A stretch of DNA of 64,000 nucleotides from contig JAVJVZ010000073.1 in the NCBI GenBank assembly GCA_040220855.1, positions 58,686 to 122,685 of the forward strand. Reading direction: 5' to 3'. Below, one piece after another: positions 59,372-64,000 of this stretch (position 1 is the stretch's first letter; every line of letters starts with the position of its first letter). Source of the stretch: JACKNG01 sp040220855. Its GTDB lineage: Bacteria > Pseudomonadota > Gammaproteobacteria > Ga0077536. The translations under genes were made by a program, and so were the position numbers. The notes below the pieces were generated by a model. It was not told the DNA's origin and made no database searches. It saw nothing but the letters and a program-made list of their open reading frames with translations.

Positions 59372-60794
59372 GCGGCACCTGCGGCCAGCGCTGGACCCAT
59401 GGCCGCGCCTGCTCGAGCTGTGCCGAGAGTCTCAGCAGCGTCGCCTCTTCGGCGTAGCGACCGGTGAACTGGATCCCGATCGGCAGGCCTTCCGGCGTGT
59501 GGCAGAGCGGCAGCGAGATGGCAGGCTGGCCGGTGACATTGGCGAACGAGGTGAAGCGCGGAAACTCCTCCAACCGCTCGGTGGCCTGGTGCGGATGCGC
59601 GGGGTCGTAGTCGAACCAGCCGAGCGGCGGTGCCGGACGGATCTGGGTTGGTGTCAGCCAGACGTCGTAGCGCTCGAAGAAGGGCGCCACTTCGCGCGCA
59701 AAGCGCTGCAGTTCGTTCAAGGCGAGCAGGTAGTCCGAGGGACGCCGCTCGGCATCGAACGAGAGCATCTTCCAGGTGTGACGCTCGAACAGCGCGGCGA
59801 CAGGCTCGCGCCCGCTGCGTGCCTGCCAGTCGCGCACCATCCACGCCACCATGGCCAGCCAGATGGTGGTGAAGCTGTCCTGGAAGCGACTCGCGTCGAC
59901 CCGCGGTGCGGCTTCCTCCACCTCGTGACCGAGCGATTCGCACAAGGCCGCGATCTCGCGCACCGCGCTCGCGCAGGCCGGGTCGACTGCCGTCGGCATC
60001 ACGGGCTGGTCGCTGAAGGCGATGCGCAAGCGCTCGACGGGCGCACCGACCTCGGCAGCGAACGGGCGCGCCGGCGGCGGCGGGTAGTACGGGGCACCGG
60101 GATCGGCACCGGCGGTCACATCGAGCATCAGCGCGGTATCGAGCACGGTGCGCGTGACGACGTGCTCGGAGAGCAGGCCGGCACCGCCGACGTCGCCATA
60201 ATCGGGCCCGAGCGGATTGCGACCGCGCGTGTTCTTGAGCCCGACCAGGCCGCACAGCGCAGCCGGCATGCGCGTAGAACCACCGCCGTCGTTGGCGTGG
60301 GCAACCGCCACCATGCCACTCGCCACCGCGGCCGCGGCGCCCCCCGAGGAGCCACCCGGGGTGCGCCCCGGATCCCATGGATTGCGTGTCGGTCCGTACA
60401 AGTCCGGCTCGGTGGTCGGCTTGGATGCGAACTCGGGCGTGTTGGTCTTGCCGCAGAAGATGAAACCGGCGCGGCGCATGCGCGCGACCAGCTCGGAATC
60501 GCGCGGCGACACGTAACCCTGCAGAAAGCGCGAGCCCTCGGTCAGCGGGGTGCCAGCGAGTTCGGCCATCATGTCCTTGAGCAGCAGCGGGACGCCGGCG
60601 AAGGGCTCGTCACCGCTGAGCGTGCGGACCTGCTCGCGGGCTTCCTCGTAGAGCGGAATGACGACGGCATTGAGTGCCGGGTTGAGTGCCTCGATCGAGG
60701 TGATCGCCGCTTCCACCAGTTCGGCCGCGGAGACCTCGCCGCGCTTGACCAGCGCGGCCTGCTCCGCCATCGATTTGCGCATCAGTTCATTCAT
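59364..60794 (-). CDS. Amidase-signature enzyme
   Basis: The 476-residue protein has the Ser-cisSer-Lys triad: Lys73 (PLLLKDMM), Ser148 (TPGGSSGG) and Ser172 (DGGGSTRMPA). The spacings of 75 and 24 residues equal those of fatty acid amide hydrolase. It would hydrolyse an amide bond in the cytoplasm, perhaps the ring-opened product of the HyuA/HyuB enzyme. It follows the CaiB/BaiF gene by 25 bases and overlaps the second HyuA gene. Confidence 0.94.
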   Translation of the reverse strand: MNELMRKSMAEQAALVKRGEVSAAELVEAAITSIEALNPALNAVVIPLYEEAREQVRTLSGDEPFAGVPLLLKDMMAELAGTPLTEGSRFLQGYVSPRDSELVARMRRAGFIFCGKTNTPEFASKPTTEPDLYGPTRNPWDPGRTPGGSSGGAAAAVASGMVAVAHANDGGGSTRMPAALCGLVGLKNTRGRNPLGPDYGDVGGAGLLSEHVVTRTVLDTALMLDVTAGADPGAPYYPPPPARPFAAEVGAPVERLRIAFSDQPVMPTAVDPACASAVREIAALCESLGHEVEEAAPRVDASRFQDSFTTIWLAMVAWMVRDWQARSGREPVAALFERHTWKMLSFDAERRPSDYLLALNELQRFAREVAPFFERYDVWLTPTQIRPAPPLGWFDYDPAHPHQATERLEEFPRFTSFANVTGQPAISLPLCHTPEGLPIGIQFTGRYAEEATLLRLSAQLEQARPWVQRWPQVPLV

Positions 60795-60819
60795 CGGGCA
60801 GCTGCTCCTGTACCGGCTC

Positions 60820-62025
60820 TCAGTGGGGTGCGCTCACCAGCACGCCGTCTGCGGCGAGCGCGTCGATCCGCGCGGCGTCGTAACCGAGCACCTCGCCGAG
60901 CACGGCGGCGTTGTGCTCGCCGAGCATCGGCGCGGCGAGATCGAGCCGCTCGGGTTGCGCCGAGAAGCGCAACGGAAAGCCGGGCACAGCGAGCGGACCG
61001 AGCACCGGATCGTCGACGTGACGCACCATGTCGCGCGCGCGGAAGTAGGGGTGCTCGAGCGCCTCGACCGGATCGAGCACCGGTGCGCAGGGCACGCGAT
61101 GCTTCTCGAGCGCGGTGATGACGGCCGCGTTGTCGGGAAAACCCGCCATCCATGCCTCGATCCGAGCAACCAGCTCTTCCTGGCGTGCCGCGCGCGCGGT
61201 GGGCTCGGCGTAGCGCTCGTCATGCTCGAGTTCGGGACGCCCGAGCGCCGCGCACACGTTGCCCCACTGGCGTTGCAGCGCAAGGATGACGACGTAGCCG
61301 TCGGGCCCGCGGAACACGCCGAAGGGCGCAATCAGCTCGTGGTGCGCACCCTGCCGGCGTGGGTGATACTCGCCACCGGTCAGCGTATAGCCCTGCAGGG
61401 AGATGTCGTGCATGTGGAACATGCAGTCGACCATGGAGATGTCGAGCCACTGGCCCTGCCCGGTCTGTGCGCGGTGGAACAACGCGTAGCCGATGGCGGA
61501 GAAGGCGTGCACGCCGCTGCCGACGTCGGCGATGCCGATGCCGACCGGCAGGGGCGGCCCGTCGCGCTCGCCGTTCATGTGCATGAGCCCGGAAAAAGCC
61601 TGCGCCGCCCAGTCGTAGCCGGTCTTGTGCGCGAGCGGGCTCTCACGCCCGTAGGCCGAAATCGAGGCCATGACGACGCGCGGGTTGATCGCCCGGACAT
61701 CCGGCCAGGCGAGCTTCTTCTTCTCCATCACGCCGGGGCCGAAGTTCTCCACCAGCACGTCGCACTGCGCGATAAGCTCGCGCAGGATGGCATCGGCGCC
61801 AGGCGCACGGAGGTCGAGGCCGAGGCTCTTCTTGCCGCGATTCTGCTGAACGAAATAACCGCTGCGCCCGTCGCGGCCGACCGGTAGCAGACGCGACGGA
61901 TCGCCACCCGGCCCCTGCTCGACCTTGATTACCTCGGCGCCCATCTCGGCCATCAGCCGCCCGACCGTGGGACCTGCCAGGTACTGGGTGAAATCGAGAA
62001 CCCGGATACCTTCGAGTATCAACAT
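60820..62025 (-). CDS. CaiB/BaiF-type CoA-transferase (family III)
   Basis: The 401-residue protein has LEGIRVLDFTQYLAGPTVGR at the start, NRGKKSLGLDLR, and the active Asp167 in GIADVGSGVHA, matching Asp169 of formyl-CoA transferase. It moves CoA between carboxylic acids. The ATG at 62025 with GGGGAGG seven bases upstream is better than the TTG two codons earlier. As the first gene of the amidase-HyuA-HyuB series it probably activates the acid these enzymes make. Confidence 0.94.
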   Translation of the reverse strand: MLILEGIRVLDFTQYLAGPTVGRLMAEMGAEVIKVEQGPGGDPSRLLPVGRDGRSGYFVQQNRGKKSLGLDLRAPGADAILRELIAQCDVLVENFGPGVMEKKKLAWPDVRAINPRVVMASISAYGRESPLAHKTGYDWAAQAFSGLMHMNGERDGPPLPVGIGIADVGSGVHAFSAIGYALFHRAQTGQGQWLDISMVDCMFHMHDISLQGYTLTGGEYHPRRQGAHHELIAPFGVFRGPDGYVVILALQRQWGNVCAALGRPELEHDERYAEPTARAARQEELVARIEAWMAGFPDNAAVITALEKHRVPCAPVLDPVEALEHPYFRARDMVRHVDDPVLGPLAVPGFPLRFSAQPERLDLAAPMLGEHNAAVLGEVLGYDAARIDALAADGVLVSAPH

Positions 62026-62100
62026 CGACAAACCTCCCCGTGGAGGCCCGAGTGTACCCGCTTCCGAGCGTGGACCGGCAAAGCCCGGCGCGCTGCGCGC

Positions 62101-64000
62101 TCAGCCCACCGCCGCACTCTCCCCGAGACGCACCGGCGCGGCGGCAGCGGCGCCGCGGAACAGCAACTCGAGGTCGAGCGGCTCGCGCGCGCGGCTGACG
62201 CTGATGCGCACGTCGATGGCGCCGACCAGCGTCGCATCGACGGCGGACGCACGGCTCGCGAGGCGGTGGCGCACCGCGCTCGCCCCCGCTCCCGCGCTGC
62301 TGAGCAGTATCAGACCGACCCGGCCCGGGCCGAGCTCGCCGACGAGGTCGGATCCACGCAGTGCACCCTCGACGAGCTGCGTCAGTGCGTCACTGTCCAC
62401 CATCGGACTGTCCGGGGCGAACTCGAGCGTCATCAGCGTCGCGTCGATGCGCACCCGCCGGCACAGCGCGAGTGCTCCGCGCGCACTGTCCTCGAACGCC
62501 GCGCGCGGGAGCAATCCGTGCGCGTTGGCCGCCGTGGCCTGCTCGTTGAGCTCGCGTTCGACCTGGCGCGCGATGTCGAGCAGCGTATCGAGCTGGCTGC
62601 GGCTCAGTTCGCGTGGCGCATGGTCGGCCACGCACAGCGCGCCGACCCGGCTGCCGTCGCGCGCATGCAGTGGTGCGCCGGCGTAGAAGCGCAGGAACGG
62701 CGCACCGGTAACGAGGACATTGTCAGAGAAACGCGCGTCGCGCTCCGCGTCCGGCACCACGGTGAGACCCTCGCACAGGATGGTGTGCGCGCAAAAGGCC
62801 TGGTCACGCGGGGTCTCGGCGAGCTCGATGCCGCGCCGCGATTTGAACCACTGGCGTTCGGCGTCGACCAGCGTGACCAGCGCGATTGGCGTGGCGCAGG
62901 TCCGACTGGCGAGGCGCGTGAGGCGATCGATGCGCGGTTCGGGTGGTGTGTCGAGCATGGCCAGCTCGCGCAACGCGGCCACGCGGCGCGCTTCATCGGC
63001 GCGGAAGTGTTCGAGCGCCCAGGCCGCCGCCACTTCACCTTCCAGGGGACGCGATTCGAGGTAGCCCTGTGCAAGGTCACAGCCGAGCTCGCGCAGCAGG
63101 CTGAGCACTTCCTCGTCTTCGACACCCTCGGCGGTGGTGGTGAGCTTGAGGCTGTGGCCGAGGTCGACCACCGAGCGAATCACCTTGCGTGATTCGAGCG
63201 AGGCGGCGGCCGTCATCACGAACGACTTGTCGACCTTGATCTCCGAGAACGGCAGGCGCACCAGCTGCACCATGGACGAGAAGCCGGTACCGAAATCATC
63301 GATGGCGAGGCGGAAACCGCGCGCGCGCAGGCGGGTGAGCAAATCGAGCGACGTGACCGGGTCGGCCATGGTCGCGGTCTCGGTGAGCTCGAGAATGAGG
63401 CGCGCCGGCGGGATGCCGTGGCGCGCGCAGCGTGCCTCGAGCTCGCTGATCAGCGATGCGCTGGTCAGCGAGCGCGCGGACAGGTTGACCGACAGGCTGA
63501 GCGTGCTCGCTGCCCTCAGGCTGTTGCCGTCACCGCTGGCGACGCGATCCCAATCCGCCATCCACGCCAGCCCGAGTTCGAGCACGCGCGCGGTGAGGGC
63601 ATCGATGAGGCCACACTCCTCGGCCTGCGGAATGAAGCGATCGGGCATCACGAGGCCGTGCTCGGGATGCCGCCAGCGCACCAGCGCCTCGAAGCCGGCC
63701 AGCGTGCGCGTGCGGCATTCGACCTTCGGTTGGTAGACGAGGAACAGCTCTTCCTCGGCGAGCGCGCGTTCGAGCTCACTCGCCGATACGTGAAAATCGG
63801 TCGGCCGCGGGCTGCGTGGCAGCGGCGCGAGTGGCACCGTGAGCGGATCCCGGCTCGACAGCAGCAGCTCGAGGTCCTCGATCATGAACGGCTTGTCGAG
63901 GGCGCCGACCACGCGCAGGCCACGTGCCGCGGCAGTGCGTGCGGCGGCGTCGATGACGCGCCGCCCGACGCCGCTGACCACGATGATGCCGGCCTCGACG
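62101..64000 (-). CDS. REC-EAL-GAF c-di-GMP phosphodiesterase (5' end outside the window)
   Basis: The open frame runs to the right edge. The first visible residues (VEAGIIVVSGVGRR, then VVGALDKPF) are the second half of a receiver domain with its conserved Lys, so the phosphorylated Asp lies outside the window. The EAL domain is complete and looks active: FEALVRWRHPEHG, ELTETATM, AIDDFGTGFSS, IKVDKSF and TTAEGVED. A GAF domain follows (LDTPPEPRIDRLTRLASRTC, then AFCAHTIL). A final ~120 residues look like a degenerate GGDEF-type fold without the signature. It would lower c-di-GMP in response to a sensor kinase. Confidence 0.92.
   Translation of the reverse strand, partial: VEAGIIVVSGVGRRVIDAAARTAAARGLRVVGALDKPFMIEDLELLLSSRDPLTVPLAPLPRSPRPTDFHVSASELERALAEEELFLVYQPKVECRTRTLAGFEALVRWRHPEHGLVMPDRFIPQAEECGLIDALTARVLELGLAWMADWDRVASGDGNSLRAASTLSLSVNLSARSLTSASLISELEARCARHGIPPARLILELTETATMADPVTSLDLLTRLRARGFRLAIDDFGTGFSSMVQLVRLPFSEIKVDKSFVMTAAASLESRKVIRSVVDLGHSLKLTTTAEGVEDEEVLSLLRELGCDLAQGYLESRPLEGEVAAAWALEHFRADEARRVAALRELAMLDTPPEPRIDRLTRLASRTCATPIALVTLVDAERQWFKSRRGIELAETPRDQAFCAHTILCEGLTVVPDAERDARFSDNVLVTGAPFLRFYAGAPLHARDGSRVGALCVADHAPRELSRSQLDTLLDIARQVERELNEQATAANAHGLLPRAAFEDSARGALALCRRVRIDATLMTLEFAPDSPMVDSDALTQLVEGALRGSDLVGELGPGRVGLILLSSAGAGASAVRHRLASRASAVDATLVGAIDVRISVSRAREPLDLELLFRGAAAAAPVRLGESAAVG

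Overview
The window is very GC-rich, densely coded chromosomal DNA from a Gram-negative bacterium, most likely a proteobacterium and probably a gammaproteobacterium. The evidence is the set of outer-membrane and periplasmic systems: a split PqiA with PqiB and PqiC, an alginate-export-type beta-barrel, lipoproteins, GlnD, flavocytochrome c, and PEP-CTERM-like sorting tails. The species cannot be named from sequence alone. No tRNA, rRNA, CRISPR array, transposase or prophage gene was seen. The only repeats are short REP-like elements at three intergenic sites.

Region 1-12.2 kb: a DUF1800/DUF1501 pair (the first is cut by the window edge), then a minus-strand operon with an inorganic-carbon uptake layout: a 113-aa unknown protein, SulP, DabA, DabB and an extra antiporter-like membrane subunit, followed by an outer-membrane porin. 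Region 12.3-16.2 kb: a selenoprotein gene of the UGSC family with an in-frame UGA and a strong SECIS-like hairpin, translationally coupled to a thioredoxin-fold fusion protein. Next come an AhpD-like peroxidase, a flavin-split-barrel protein and an HD-domain protein.

Region 16.2-22.4 kb: an acyl-CoA catabolic operon (SDR, Cys-less thiolase-like protein, DUF35 partner, two MaoC/FAS1-like hydratase subunits, one of them apparently starting at CTG), flavocytochrome c sulfide dehydrogenase (fccAB) and a PEP-CTERM-like protein. Region 22.4-34.2 kb: glnD, a PEP-CTERM-like GDSL hydrolase, a GloB-like metallo-hydrolase, an alpha/beta hydrolase, the pqi membrane-lipid transport operon, a Rieske protein with a PQQ alcohol dehydrogenase carrying a lanthanide-type Asp-Trp-Asp motif, and a 44-residue single-pass membrane peptide.

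Region 34.5-45.9 kb: a complete N-methylglutamate pathway for methylamine oxidation (mgsABC, gmaS, mgdABC). The usual fourth dehydrogenase subunit (MgdD, SoxG-like) is fused to the end of MgdC, and MgdB has lost every zinc-binding Cys. The operon has a promoter whose -10 box lies inside an 8-bp inverted repeat. An XRE-cupin regulator gene lies just upstream in its own short operon.

Region 46-64 kb: DUF2797, an SDR, then a minus-strand series comprising an acetyl-CoA-synthetase-like ligase, E1 alpha, E1 beta, E2 and an acyl carrier protein. This is followed in position by a hydantoinase/oxoprolinase-type cluster (HyuB, two HyuA, amidase, CaiB/BaiF CoA-transferase) and a REC-EAL-GAF c-di-GMP phosphodiesterase cut by the right edge. 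Taken together the genes suggest a metabolically versatile organism that can use methylated amines, alcohols, reduced sulfur and acyl-CoA substrates, and that also concentrates dissolved inorganic carbon.
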